Shown here: piece after piece, positions 25,957 through 36,149 of the stretch
Position numbering within the stretch: the stretch's first letter is position 1
Layout of the letters: each line of letters starts with the position of its first letter
From: Gp1-AA145 sp963757135
Lineage (GTDB): Bacteria > Acidobacteriota > Terriglobia > Terriglobales > Acidobacteriaceae
Reading direction: 5' to 3'
DNA length: 64,000 bases
Assembly (NCBI GenBank): GCA_963757135.1
Contig: CAVWQE010000006.1
Span: 186,001-250,000, forward strand
Notes under the pieces: generated by a model
What the model saw: only the letters and a program-made list of their open reading frames with translations
The model's database searches: none
Told to the model about the DNA's origin: nothing
Program-made: the position numbers and the translations under genes

Positions 25957-27858
25957 ATGAAATCGGGCCTGAAGATCGCCGGAGTGGTTGTTCTGGGCGC
26001 GTGCGTGCTTACGCTGCGAGGCGACGATTTTCCGCCCGGACAGGATTGGGCGAACTACGTTCGCATCGCCGCTTATTCCCTAAACAGAGCTGACGCCGAC
26101 AAAATCGTCAGCAGCGCACAAGCTGATCATGTATTCGGGATCGAAGTAGACAACGACATTCCCGGCAGATATGAAAGCTTCCTCGATCCAACCGAAAAGC
26201 TGAAAGCCATCCACGCTGTTGCCGAAAAGGCTCACCAAGCCGGGAATCGCGCTTTCGTGTACATCGCAGGAACGGAGTGCATTACCGCAAATGCCGATCA
26301 GTCGGCGCACACGATGGCCAAAGATCATCCTGACTGGCTGCAACAGAAGATCACCGGAGAAAAGGCGCTCTTCGGCGGCGGCTCAGCGTTTTGGATTAAA
26401 AAGGGCGACGAGGACGTTTGGATCAGTCCGTTTGCGACCGAATGGCGGAAAACATACATGGAACGGGTGCGGCAGATTGCAGCTACGGGCATCGACGGCA
26501 TCTACGTGGATATTCCGTACTGGATGACGCACTTTGACGGATGGGAAGACACGTGGGCAAGCTTTGACGATTACACAGTTGCCGCGTTCAAGAAAGAAAC
26601 CGGGCTCGATGCCCGTCATGACTTGAAGCTGGGCGACTTTAGCGATCAGAACTTCCGCAAATGGGTCGATTTTCGCATTCAGGCTCTGACTGATTTTGTT
26701 GCGGAGATTGACCGAACTGCGAAATCGGTCAACCCGAAGATCAAGACGATTCCGGAAATTTACCCAGGCATTGAGCAGGAAGCGGTGCGCGTCGGGTCAG
26801 ACGTGTACCAGATGTATGCCGTGGTCGATGCGATTGCGCACGAATACGAATTTGGCAATGGCGACCACATGGCTTCCGGGAGGAAACCCCTCGACTGGTT
26901 CAAATATCAGGTTGGCATGCATTCATTCCGCGCCTTCGCCCAGGGCAAGGCCACATGGATACTGAACTATTCCTGGGACGGTGATAAGCACGTCGGTCCT
27001 CGTGAACCTATGAAGAACCTGGCTATGTCTGAGATCATGGCCGGCGCGAACTTCTGGGATGCGCGCGGGCATGTGATGTCAGGATCAAATGATGAACCGA
27101 CGCGCCGCGAAATATTCAGTTGGATTAAACAAAACGAAAAGACCTTTTATCGGCCCCGTACGTCAATTGATCCCATCGGTGTCTATTTCTCTCCCGCCAC
27201 GCGGAACTATTTTGCTGAAGAGTTCTTGCGCTCTTATCAGGGAGTGCTGATTCTTTTGCTGCAAAAGCACTGGGAGCTTCAAATCGTCACTCCTCGTACG
27301 CTGGCAGACTTTCATGGCCGGACTCTGGTACTTCCTGACGTGCAGATTCTGAACGATGAAGAGCGAAAACAGATCGGCCAGTTCGTCGCCAACGGAAGGT
27401 TGGTGGTCACCGGGCACGATGCTACGGGAATGCCAGACTCGTCGCATGTCATTCGATTTTCAGATTGCCCCGGAAAAGAGTACTTGGCGGCCCTGGAGCA
27501 GGATTTTGCGGCTGCGTCCCCCAACATGCAAAGCAGGTTTCTGCAAGCATTGCAGCCTGGTGAGGCCGTGCAGGTTAGCGCCTCGCCGTGGCTCGCGACC
27601 GATATCGCGCGAGTGGATGGCAAACTGCACGTGTTCTTTGCGAACTTCAAAGGTCTGCGCGGAGGAGTGAATCCTGTGCAGACTCCGGAGAGTGGCGCCA
27701 CTATCACCGTTCAAGGTGCCGACGACGGTTACTTCCTCCCTTTCCTCGGGAATGTACAGAAGCTGCCCAGTAAAAAGAGCGGGACTAAGACAACCTTCGA
27801 AATCCCGCCGATCAACAAAGGCGGTGTGGCTTGGATTGATACGACTCAAAAGCATTAG
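25957..27858 (+). CDS. Secreted glycoside-hydrolase-like protein with GH42-type trimerisation domain
   Basis: 633 residues, signal peptide about 1-21. The N-terminal half is a TIM barrel resembling putative glycosidase families: IAAYSLNRADADKIVSSAQA, VYIAGTECI, then GIDGIYVDIPYWM (likely acidic residue at the strand end) and IPEIYPGIEQEAVR. The C-terminal half (about 395-530; IDPIGVYFSPATRNYFAEEF, LVLPDVQILNDEERKQIGQF) is a flavodoxin-like domain as in beta-galactosidase trimerisation modules, ending in a beta domain. Starts 17 bp after the TonB receptor stop, so they form one operon. Likely acts on a galactose- or fucose-type glycan imported or released at the cell surface; substrate unproven. 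Confidence 0.8.
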   Translation: MKSGLKIAGVVVLGACVLTLRGDDFPPGQDWANYVRIAAYSLNRADADKIVSSAQADHVFGIEVDNDIPGRYESFLDPTEKLKAIHAVAEKAHQAGNRAFVYIAGTECITANADQSAHTMAKDHPDWLQQKITGEKALFGGGSAFWIKKGDEDVWISPFATEWRKTYMERVRQIAATGIDGIYVDIPYWMTHFDGWEDTWASFDDYTVAAFKKETGLDARHDLKLGDFSDQNFRKWVDFRIQALTDFVAEIDRTAKSVNPKIKTIPEIYPGIEQEAVRVGSDVYQMYAVVDAIAHEYEFGNGDHMASGRKPLDWFKYQVGMHSFRAFAQGKATWILNYSWDGDKHVGPREPMKNLAMSEIMAGANFWDARGHVMSGSNDEPTRREIFSWIKQNEKTFYRPRTSIDPIGVYFSPATRNYFAEEFLRSYQGVLILLLQKHWELQIVTPRTLADFHGRTLVLPDVQILNDEERKQIGQFVANGRLVVTGHDATGMPDSSHVIRFSDCPGKEYLAALEQDFAAASPNMQSRFLQALQPGEAVQVSASPWLATDIARVDGKLHVFFANFKGLRGGVNPVQTPESGATITVQGADDGYFLPFLGNVQKLPSKKSGTKTTFEIPPINKGGVAWIDTTQKH

Positions 27859-27959
27859 CCCCGGATCACCCTCCTTCATCTAGGGACGCAGACTTGGTCA
27901 AAAATTTTCTTCGATCGATGGCTTCTTCGGGGTCGCTCGTGCTTGTCCTCCTGTGTGGA

Positions 27960-29378
27960 TCAGTTCCCGGTCGTTTGCTTTGCGCTCAACCGAACCTGTC
28001 CTTCGCTGTACCAGCCGTCGGCATCACGGCCAGCAACGGCTAATCGAATAGCCGGATTGCCCGTGCGTGGATCGAGCATCGCCACCCGCAAATCGTAGGT
28101 TCCCGCCGGTAGTGTCTCTGGGACATAAAGACTCCCATCGAAGACGGCATCGCCCGGCACCCATTTTCTTATATCCACGGGGACATTGATTACAGCGCTG
28201 TCGTTTGTGGAACGCAGCTGAATTGCGAGTGAATAATTAACGTAAGGCGGCGCGACGCCCGCATTCAGCCACCACATATGGACTGGCATCATGGAGCCGG
28301 CAACGACAGCCTTAGGATATTCCAGCCGACGCAGCAATAACCGGTATCCCATCTTCTTCTGAAACTCTTCGAACGCAGGTTTCCAGTCATCAGGGATTGG
28401 CGAAGACTTCAGATTCACCGTAGTGACGTGCCAACGCAGCGCCTGTTCCAGAATGTAGTTCAGATCGAAATGATCTCTTTTCCACTCGGAAACTGTACCG
28501 CAGACCTCCAACGAGACTGGCCGCTGTTGCCACACGTTTTGAATGCCGGCGCGCACCACCTGCTGCGGATAGATATCGAGCATCTCCGGTTGAAAATAAG
28601 GATTGTCAGATTTTGTTCGCAGATCCCCAAGACAATCCAGACGCCATCCGGCGCCCCGGCTGGTTCCATACGTCAGCGCCTGTGGTTCATCAAAATTCAT
28701 CAAGAGCGTTGTGTGGGGAAAGGCGTCGAACCAGATGTCGATCAACTCCTTCTGGTACGGGAACGCAGGCATGTAGGGGCTCCAGCCCTCGCCCCAGTAA
28801 CCGACCGAAGAAATGTCTACGCTGTCAAGATAAGGATTCCCGTCATAACGCCTCCCAGCCTCTGCCACCAAATCGCCCCAATACTTGAGAAACAGAGGAT
28901 CAGAAAAGTCCGGTTGCCAGATCGAGCCATCTTTATCAGTGGGCTTGTTGGCTCGCCGCGCGCCAGATTTCTGATACCACTCCGGAAGCGGGTCCTTATT
29001 GGAATACGGCATGAGGCGAATAGCCAGAGTCTGCCCATGGGCGAGCGCCTCTTCGAGGGCGAGATCGATGATCTCCCAATGGATTTTTCCCTGCTCCGGT
29101 TCGAGCGCATTCCAGTACCAGCGGAGATAAGCAATGGTTGTGTCAGGAAAATCGGGCTTCGTCGCCGATTGCGGCAACTTCGTAACCGGCCCCAGTTCCG
29201 ACCATTCCAGCGCAGGATTGGTGGCCTGGCCATTGAATCGGTTGAAGGTGGTGATTCCCATGCCTGGATTTTGCAGGACATCGTCAACGGGTCGCGGACG
29301 CACGATAATGGTGTCGCGCTGGGCGTAGGAGAAGCAGCTGAAGAATGCGATTACGAATAACCACAAAGTCTTTTTCAT
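27960..29378 (-). CDS. Secreted DUF4832 protein, glycosidase-like
   Basis: 472 residues with signal peptide (about 1-19, SYAQ). The opening VDDVLQNPGMGITTFNRF is typical of DUF4832 proteins, which have a TIM-barrel N-terminal part (RWYWNALEPEQGKIHWEIID, FLKYWGDLVAEAGRRYDGN, DSVDISSVGYWGEGW) and a beta-sandwich C-terminal DUF4832 domain (about 340-465). ALEPEQG and GYWGEGW resemble GH42/GH35-like active-site surroundings. Convergent with the previous operon; probably acts on related sugars. Confidence 0.8.
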   Translation of the reverse strand: MKKTLWLFVIAFFSCFSYAQRDTIIVRPRPVDDVLQNPGMGITTFNRFNGQATNPALEWSELGPVTKLPQSATKPDFPDTTIAYLRWYWNALEPEQGKIHWEIIDLALEEALAHGQTLAIRLMPYSNKDPLPEWYQKSGARRANKPTDKDGSIWQPDFSDPLFLKYWGDLVAEAGRRYDGNPYLDSVDISSVGYWGEGWSPYMPAFPYQKELIDIWFDAFPHTTLLMNFDEPQALTYGTSRGAGWRLDCLGDLRTKSDNPYFQPEMLDIYPQQVVRAGIQNVWQQRPVSLEVCGTVSEWKRDHFDLNYILEQALRWHVTTVNLKSSPIPDDWKPAFEEFQKKMGYRLLLRRLEYPKAVVAGSMMPVHMWWLNAGVAPPYVNYSLAIQLRSTNDSAVINVPVDIRKWVPGDAVFDGSLYVPETLPAGTYDLRVAMLDPRTGNPAIRLAVAGRDADGWYSEGQVRLSAKQTTGN

Positions 29379-29593
29379 TGTGTCTCCTGCAGGTACCGTA
29401 GCTTACCTTTGCCTGAAGAAGATCACAAGAAACAGCAATTCACAGCCATCGTCGTCGGGCGATCGAGCATGTTGAATCAGGACAATACCTGCCATGGGCG
29501 AGCGCGTTGACAAGCCGTTCGAGCAGTGAGAAACTTCTGGCCCAGGAAGAAGTGTGATTCGGCGTTCATTCCCATTCGGGAAATCGTCATCGG

Positions 29594-32500
29594 ATGACCT
29601 GCTTTGCAGCCCTACTCAGTCCGGAACATAGGCCAGCATTGAGTCGCTTCAACCGCGCGCATTTTCATTTCTGTCGTAGTTTCCAACAAGTGGTTCGTGA
29701 TGCCAGGGCACGCTTCGGCTTTCGCTTGTTTATTTTGGCTCTCGCGATGAGCGGAGTCGGTTGCAACCGAACGCAGATTGCCCGACGCCTCGATTTCAAT
29801 CAGGACGTGCAGCCGATCCTGGCGAGCCGTTGTTTCAGTTGTCATGGCCCGGACCCGGAAATGCGCAAAGCAAGCCTGCGGCTTGATCTGGCCGAATGGG
29901 CAATGAAGAAGCGTGATGGACATCGCGACGCTATCGTCCCCGGTCACCCTGAGAAGAGCGAGTTGGTCAAGAGAATCGAATCCAAAGATCCGAAATATCT
30001 GATGCCGCAAACTGAGCACGGCGAGGCCAAGCCGATGAGCGCAGCCGAGATCGCCATCCTCAAGGAATGGGTCAAGCAGGGCGCTATCTACCGTCCACAT
30101 TGGGCCTTCGAAGTACCGAGTCGTCCGGCGGTTCCCCGTGACAGCGAGAGCAACGTGTGGGCGAAGAATCCCATCGACAACTTTATCTTTGCAAAATTGA
30201 AAGAAGAAGGTCTGCAACCTTCTCTGGAAGCCGATAGGGCGGCACTGCTTCGCCGCGTAACGCTTGATCTCACCGGGATATTGCCGACGCCAGAGGAGGT
30301 GCAGGCATTTATAGGCGACTCGTCTTCCGATGCATATGAGCATCTTGTTGACCGACTACTCGCCCAGCCGACTTTCGGCGAACAACGCGCTCGCTACTGG
30401 CTGGATTACGCGCGGTACGCCGATACCTACGGGCTGCATTTTGACAATAGCCGCGACATATGGCCCTACCGTGATTATGTGATTCGCTCGTTCAACAGCA
30501 GCAAGCCCTTCGATCAATTTGCGGTTGAGCAGATTGCCGGCGACTTGATGCCCATGAAAACCATCGATCCCCTGATCGGCAGCGGTTATGTGCGCCTGGG
30601 CGTCAGCAGCAACGAAGGTGGCACGATTCCCGAGGAATTGCGCGTCAACATCGCGCGCGAGCGCACCGAAGCATTCGGCGCCACATTCATGGGACTGACT
30701 GTGGGTTGCGCCGTCTGTCACGATCACAAGTTCGATCCAACCACCCAGCACGATTTCTATGCCCTGAGCGCGTTCTTCAATAATCTGGACGAAAAACCTT
30801 TCAACGACGATCGGCCGGTATGGACGCCGGTCGCCCGCGTTCCAAAGGCCGACAAAATAGTGCGGTACAACCGCATACTGGCCCACCGCTCAGAACTTCA
30901 GGAAAAACTGAACGCAATGCGCCTCGATGCCCGCAATCTGGTGGCGAACTGGCTGACGGCTAAAAAGGACCTGGCGCGGCCAGTCTCCACCGATAGGCTC
31001 ATTGTTCGGCTTCGGCTGGATGAGGGCAGCGGTGAAGAATTAAAAAACAACGCGCCAAATGCAAATCCCGCAAGCTTCAAGACAACGACGATGAAACCGG
31101 AATGGGGCGAGACCACATGGCTATGGCCAGACTTCCGCATGCAGTCCAGCACGCGAGTGCTGATTGGACAGGCGGGCAATTACGAAGCGAGCCATGCCTT
31201 CTCCGGGGGCGGTTGGTTCATGTTCCGGTCGGCCCCGTTTCATCCCGGTAGTTTTGGAACGCTGCTGTCGAAGATGGAATCGACTCAGCACGATCGCGGA
31301 TGGGAACTTGCCGCCGACGACAACGGCACCTTGAGCGTGGCTTTGGTCAATCAAGCTCCGAAAGAAGGCAAGGCAGAAAAAAAGGAGGACAAGAAAGACT
31401 CACACAAAAAGCCTCCAGAAGCGAAAGAAGCTTTCAACTATCCTACTCCGCAAGATCTCGGCAAAAAGGATCTGGCGCCGAACAAGCCGCCCGAACAATT
31501 AAAAGCCGAGAAGGACGCAGAGAAAAAGGGAAAAGCTGAGGCGGAGGCAGAAGCCAGAAAGAAAAAGTCAAAACCCAGCGAAAAGCCGGAGGACAAGACA
31601 CACGAGGTTGCCATCCGTGTCGCCGCTGTGAAGCCGCTGCTGCTGGACAACGCCTGGAAGCACATCTTCTTCACATATGACGGCTCCGGCCGCGCCTCCG
31701 GTGTCAAGATTTACGTGAATGGCGCGCAGGTCGCTACGTCTGTACTTAAGGACAATCTTGGCAAGTCAACCATTCGTACCGACGCTCCCATGCAACTCGG
31801 CTGGCGCAATCCAGATGAGCATCCCGCAAAGGAGGCGCGTTACCAGGACATCCGTCTTTATGCTCGGACTCTTGCCCAGAACGAAGTCAAACGACTTCCA
31901 TTCGATGACTACGTAGCCGAAATTGCGACACAGCCGGCGGCAAAGTGGACGCAGGACCAGTGGCACGTTATCACCGAGTTCTACCTCAATAATGTCGATC
32001 TTACGTGGCGGGCAATCCAGCGCGAAATAGCCTCGCTCAATGAACAACTCGATAAACTATCCAGGGGCGGTGACTTGACGCTGGTCTCCTGGGAAAAGTC
32101 CACAATTCCTTATGCAAACGTGCTGACGCGCGGAGTGTACACGGCGCGCACTGATCGAGTTGAGGCCAACACGCCACACTTCCTTCCACCGGTGCCGGCA
32201 AACGAACCTCGTAATCGCCTTGCTCTAGCGAAATGGACTGTCAGCCCGGAGAATCCGCTCACCGCACGCGTCACAGTGAATCGCATGTGGTACGAGCTTT
32301 TCGGCACGGGCCTGGTGGAGACCACTGAAGATTTCGGAATCATGGGGCAGCGGCCCACGCATCCCGAGTTGCTTGACTGGCTTGCCGTCGAATTCCGCGA
32401 CAGCGGATGGAACATCAAGCACATGTACAAGCTGATGGTGATGTCGGCTACGTACCGGCAAAACTCGAAGGCAAGTTCGCAGCAAATGGCAAAAGATCCC

Positions 32501-33160
32501 AAGAACGTACTCTTGTCTCACGGCCCGCGGTTCCGGATGGATGCCGAAATGGTCCGCGACATTGCGCTGCAGTCCGGCGGGCTGTTGGTCCAGAAAATCG
32601 GCGGGCCGAGCGTCAAGCCCTACCAACCACCGAACATCTGGGAGCAGGTCAGCTACCCGACCAGCGACACTGTACGTTACGTGCAAGAGCACAGCGATTC
32701 GCTCTACCGCCGCAGCATGTACACGTACGTGAAACGCATGGCGTCTCCGCCTAACATGGATGCATTCGATGCTCCTGCGCGCGACGTGGTCTGTACCCGG
32801 CGGCAGCGCACCGATACGCCCCTCCAGGCTCTCGTGACCATGAATGACGTACAGTGGGTGGAAGCGTCCAGGGCTCTGGCTGAGCGCGTAATTCATGAAG
32901 CCGGCCGGTCTCCCGAGCAGAGGATCAGCCGCATGGGTTTGATTCTGCTTGCGCATGTTCCGCCTCCACCGATGGCCGCGGTCCTGGAGAAATCGTTTAG
33001 CGACATGCAGAAGCACTATGCCGAAAGTCCCAAGGATGCCCGTTCTCTCGTGAACATTGGTGAGAAAAAAAGCGACAGCTCGATCCCACCGCCGGAACTG
33101 GCGGCCTGGACTATGATCGCCAGCGAAATGCTGAATCTCGATGAGACCGTTAACAAGTAG
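29594..33160 (+). CDS. Cytochrome c-DUF1549-LamG-DUF1553 protein (cassette A)
   Basis: 1188 residues. The N-terminus up to about residue 60 contains a late hydrophobic stretch with a lipobox-like GVGC, so the real start may be internal (for example GTG near 29691). Order: planctomycete-type cytochrome c with CFSCH (Cys80) and downstream methionine-bearing region (YLMPQ), DUF1549 (about 150-360; LDLTGILPTPEEVQAFIGD, RARYWLDYARYADTYG, CHDHKFDP), a LamG/concanavalin-like insert (about 460-720) interrupted by a very charged Lys/Glu-rich stretch (about 595-675), and DUF1553 (about 850-1160; ENPLTARVTVNRMWYELFG). Function of the family is unknown; it is almost always paired with DUF1501, as here. 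It probably performs a redox step in the periplasm. Confidence 0.9.
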   Translation: MTCFAALLSPEHRPALSRFNRAHFHFCRSFQQVVRDARARFGFRLFILALAMSGVGCNRTQIARRLDFNQDVQPILASRCFSCHGPDPEMRKASLRLDLAEWAMKKRDGHRDAIVPGHPEKSELVKRIESKDPKYLMPQTEHGEAKPMSAAEIAILKEWVKQGAIYRPHWAFEVPSRPAVPRDSESNVWAKNPIDNFIFAKLKEEGLQPSLEADRAALLRRVTLDLTGILPTPEEVQAFIGDSSSDAYEHLVDRLLAQPTFGEQRARYWLDYARYADTYGLHFDNSRDIWPYRDYVIRSFNSSKPFDQFAVEQIAGDLMPMKTIDPLIGSGYVRLGVSSNEGGTIPEELRVNIARERTEAFGATFMGLTVGCAVCHDHKFDPTTQHDFYALSAFFNNLDEKPFNDDRPVWTPVARVPKADKIVRYNRILAHRSELQEKLNAMRLDARNLVANWLTAKKDLARPVSTDRLIVRLRLDEGSGEELKNNAPNANPASFKTTTMKPEWGETTWLWPDFRMQSSTRVLIGQAGNYEASHAFSGGGWFMFRSAPFHPGSFGTLLSKMESTQHDRGWELAADDNGTLSVALVNQAPKEGKAEKKEDKKDSHKKPPEAKEAFNYPTPQDLGKKDLAPNKPPEQLKAEKDAEKKGKAEAEAEARKKKSKPSEKPEDKTHEVAIRVAAVKPLLLDNAWKHIFFTYDGSGRASGVKIYVNGAQVATSVLKDNLGKSTIRTDAPMQLGWRNPDEHPAKEARYQDIRLYARTLAQNEVKRLPFDDYVAEIATQPAAKWTQDQWHVITEFYLNNVDLTWRAIQREIASLNEQLDKLSRGGDLTLVSWEKSTIPYANVLTRGVYTARTDRVEANTPHFLPPVPANEPRNRLALAKWTVSPENPLTARVTVNRMWYELFGTGLVETTEDFGIMGQRPTHPELLDWLAVEFRDSGWNIKHMYKLMVMSATYRQNSKASSQQMAKDPKNVLLSHGPRFRMDAEMVRDIALQSGGLLVQKIGGPSVKPYQPPNIWEQVSYPTSDTVRYVQEHSDSLYRRSMYTYVKRMASPPNMDAFDAPARDVVCTRRQRTDTPLQALVTMNDVQWVEASRALAERVIHEAGRSPEQRISRMGLILLAHVPPPPMAAVLEKSFSDMQKHYAESPKDARSLVNIGEKKSDSSIPPPELAAWTMIASEMLNLDETVNK

Positions 33161-33171
33161 ATAAGGATTGT

Positions 33172-34722
33172 ATGAAACAGCACCCACTGTGCAGCGACTG
33201 CGAAAACAAAATCACCCCGATGGATCTGCCCATTCCATCCGGACTCAAGCAAGAATGGTCGGCGTGCGAGTCCCGTCGCCAATTCCTCGGGCGCGCTGGG
33301 AAAGTATTAGGGTGGGCATCGTTGGCAACGCTTTTCGGCGAAGCAAGTTTTCGCCGCCTTGCGCTTGCATCGGGTACCAACCCGCAGGCAGGATTTGCAG
33401 GCAACAAACTCGGGCTTCCACACTTCGCGCCCAAGGCGAAGCGCGCGATATATCTTTTCATGTCCGGCGCTCCGCCGCAGGTCGATCTTTTTGATTACAA
33501 GCCGAACCTTGCCCAGCAATTCGACAAAGACATGCCCGCCTCGGTTCGAGGCAATCAACAGCTAACGGGAATGACCGCCGGCCAGGCCCGTTTCCCGGTT
33601 GCTCCTGCACATTGGCCCTTCACTCAGCATGGGCAAACCGGAACCTGGATCAGCGACTTGCTTCCGTACACCGCGCGCATGGTGGACGATCTCACCATCA
33701 TCAAATCCACCAACACCGATGCCATCAACCATGAGCCTGCCATCATGCTCATGAATACGGGCAACATGAACGCCGGCAAGCCGTGCCTGGGCGCCTGGCT
33801 GGCGTATGGCCTCGGCAGCATGAACGACAACTTGCCAACCTTCGTTGTTCTTCAAACGAAAACCAATCCCAAGGAGAACAATCAGCCAGTCTCGTCTCGC
33901 CTGTGGAGCAGCGGTTTCCTTTCATCTGAATTCTCGGGCGTGGGTCTGCGATCGGCCGGCGATCCGGTACTTTACCTGCAAGATCCCGCCGGCGTGGATC
34001 GCGACACACGACGCAAGATGCTGGACGCGGTAGAAGAGATCAATCGACAGACGCTCGCCGAAGTGGGCGATCCGGAGACCAACTCGCGTATCACGCAATA
34101 CGAAATGGCGTTCCGCATGCAGTCTTCGGTGCCTGAACTGACGGACCTCAGCAAAGAACCGGAATCAACGTGGGAACTCTACGGCCCTGAAGCCAAGCAG
34201 CCCGGTACATTCGCCTACAACTGCCTGCTTGCGCGCCGCATGGCTGAGCGTGGTGTTCGCTTCACGCAAATCTATAAACGCGGCTGGGACGTGCACGACA
34301 ATGTCGTCGGAAACTTACCGGTGCTTTGCAAGGAAACCGACCAGGGCTGCTATGCTCTGGTCACTGACCTCAAGCGACGAGGCTTGCTTGATGACACGCT
34401 GGTCATCTGGGCAGGCGAATTCGGGCGGACCGTGTACAGCCAGGGCGGGTTGAGCCAGGAGAACTATGGTCGCGATCATCACCCACGCTGTTTCACCACT
34501 TGGATGACAGGCGCCGGCGTACGCCCCGGAATTACGCATGGCGAGACCGATGACTATAGCTATAACGTCGTAAAAGATCCGGTGCACGTGCGCGACTTCA
34601 ATGCCACCATTCTTCATTGCCTGGGCATAGACCACAACAAATTTACTTACGAGTTCCAGGGATTGCGTCAAAAGCTCACCAGCCCCGTGCCTGCGTTTGT
34701 GGTGCAAGGAATCCTGGCGTGA
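33172..34722 (+). CDS. DUF1501 protein (cassette A)
   Basis: 516 residues; AAGGA precedes the ATG at 33172. A Tat-like signal (SRRQFLGRAGKVLGWASLATL) is followed by the DUF1501 fold, a relative of alkaline phosphatase and sulfatase: AKRAIYLFMSGAPPQVDLFDYKP near the start, GRDHHPRCFTTWMTGAGVRPG and GETDDYSYNV near the end, and EFGRT in the metal-site region. DUF1501 genes follow cytochrome c-DUF1549-DUF1553 genes in Planctomycetes and Acidobacteriota. Enzymatic role unknown. The stop overlaps the GTG start of the next gene. Confidence 0.92.
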   Translation: MKQHPLCSDCENKITPMDLPIPSGLKQEWSACESRRQFLGRAGKVLGWASLATLFGEASFRRLALASGTNPQAGFAGNKLGLPHFAPKAKRAIYLFMSGAPPQVDLFDYKPNLAQQFDKDMPASVRGNQQLTGMTAGQARFPVAPAHWPFTQHGQTGTWISDLLPYTARMVDDLTIIKSTNTDAINHEPAIMLMNTGNMNAGKPCLGAWLAYGLGSMNDNLPTFVVLQTKTNPKENNQPVSSRLWSSGFLSSEFSGVGLRSAGDPVLYLQDPAGVDRDTRRKMLDAVEEINRQTLAEVGDPETNSRITQYEMAFRMQSSVPELTDLSKEPESTWELYGPEAKQPGTFAYNCLLARRMAERGVRFTQIYKRGWDVHDNVVGNLPVLCKETDQGCYALVTDLKRRGLLDDTLVIWAGEFGRTVYSQGGLSQENYGRDHHPRCFTTWMTGAGVRPGITHGETDDYSYNVVKDPVHVRDFNATILHCLGIDHNKFTYEFQGLRQKLTSPVPAFVVQGILA

Positions 34723-36149
34723 GCGTCGCGGCGAAGCTTGTGGGCGCCGCTGGTGATGTTCTGCGAAGAGCACGGCTGATTCCTCGAGTGTGGATCGGGA
34801 CTGTCTGTACGGGCGCCCTCATTGCGGTCTTGCCGCTCTTTTTCCCACTGGACGGCAAGCCCCACGCTGACTGGTTACAATTCCTCGGACGCTTCCACCC
34901 GTTGCTGGTGCATCTTCCTATCGGACTCATTGTGCTGCTGCCGTTGCTCGAGTTTGCGGGGACGAAGCGTCAATCCTTGCGCGAGGCGGCGGGTTTTGTG
35001 CTGCACATCGCTCTGGCAACCTGCATCCTTGCCATTATTTTTGGACTTCTTTTGGCCTACGGCAGCGGGGAAATTGGTACCACCGTGACACGTCACATGC
35101 GCGGTGGCATCGTGTTGGCCATTGAGTTGTTATTGTGCGTTGCCGTCCGCCGCTCATGGCTTGCGGCACAGCCACGCTTGTATTTCACCTTGCTTACTGC
35201 AGTTCTCATTACTCTTGGCTGGACCGCTCATCACGGCGGCTCGCTTACCCATGGAAGCGACTACTTGACGAGGTACATGCCACCTACACTCAAGAGGGTT
35301 CTCGCTCCAAGTGCGGTCTTGTCTCATCCCAATTCTTTTTTCGCCAGGCATATCTATACAGTTCTCGACACGAAATGCGTCGCGTGTCACGGCACCAATA
35401 AAGAGCAGGGTGGCCTCCGGCTGGATTCCTATGAGTCACTCATGGCCGGAGGCAAAGATGGCGTCGCGATCGCTCCCCGCAATCCTGATGGCAGTCTCCT
35501 GTTAAAGAAGGTGACGCTTCCTCCAAATGATCCTCACTTCATGCCTGCCGAAGGCCGCGCTCCCTTAACGTCCGAGGAAATTGCGAGAATTCGTGCCTGG
35601 GTACTACAGGGCGCTTCGCCTGATGCGGCCAGCGTCCCAGGTATTTTTATTGCTGAGGATCAGGAGGAAGCGCCACCACCTGTTGGCGACTACAGCGCAT
35701 TCATGGCTGAGATTCAGCGCATGCAACAATCACAAGGAGCGAAGCTGGTGCCGGTGTCGGCGAATCCATCGGATGGCCTCATCCTTCGCACAACTGACGT
35801 CGCCGCCAGCTTCGACGACGCGCAGCTCGCAAAATTCCAACGGTTTGCGCCATTTATCGTTGAGGCGGAACTGGGACGAACCGCTGTCACTGATGCTGGC
35901 ATCGAAACTTTGAGCCAGTTCAAGAATCTTCGAGCTCTGCATCTGGAAGGAACGGTAGTGACCGGACGCACCCTCGCCAAGCTTTCTTCCTTATCGCAGC
36001 TCGCCTACTTGAATCTGAGTGCGACAACAGTGACCAGCGACGCACTGCCTCCTTTGAAAAGCATGCCCAATTTACGTCACCTGTATCTTTTTAATACACC
36101 AGCCGAACCGGCATCAGCGCCGGAGCACAACGTCAGGAGCACCCAATGA
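34719..36149 (+). CDS. DUF2231 membrane-cytochrome c-LRR protein (cassette A)
   Basis: 476 residues from the GTG at 34719, which overlaps the DUF1501 stop (GTGA). DUF2231-like membrane part with about five helices (about 22-185; FLGRFHPLLVHLPIGLIVLL), planctomycete-type cytochrome c (about 210-310; CVACHGTNKEQGGLRLDSYE, HFMPAEGRAPL), then leucine-rich repeats (about 375-460; FKNLRALHLEGTVVTGRTLA, LAYLNLSATTVTSDALPP). It probably anchors the cassette in the inner membrane and gives or takes electrons through its heme. The paralogue at 47610-49106 has the same order. Confidence 0.88.
   Translation: MSVAAKLVGAAGDVLRRARLIPRVWIGTVCTGALIAVLPLFFPLDGKPHADWLQFLGRFHPLLVHLPIGLIVLLPLLEFAGTKRQSLREAAGFVLHIALATCILAIIFGLLLAYGSGEIGTTVTRHMRGGIVLAIELLLCVAVRRSWLAAQPRLYFTLLTAVLITLGWTAHHGGSLTHGSDYLTRYMPPTLKRVLAPSAVLSHPNSFFARHIYTVLDTKCVACHGTNKEQGGLRLDSYESLMAGGKDGVAIAPRNPDGSLLLKKVTLPPNDPHFMPAEGRAPLTSEEIARIRAWVLQGASPDAASVPGIFIAEDQEEAPPPVGDYSAFMAEIQRMQQSQGAKLVPVSANPSDGLILRTTDVAASFDDAQLAKFQRFAPFIVEAELGRTAVTDAGIETLSQFKNLRALHLEGTVVTGRTLAKLSSLSQLAYLNLSATTVTSDALPPLKSMPNLRHLYLFNTPAEPASAPEHNVRSTQ

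Noticed and set aside
28428..29360. Plus-strand frame of 310 codons
   Set aside because: Antisense to the DUF4832 gene, with Arg/Pro-rich composition typical of an opposite-strand shadow.
32225..33187. Minus-strand frame of 320 codons
   Set aside because: Antisense to the DUF1553 part of the cassette A cytochrome protein; no protein-like features.
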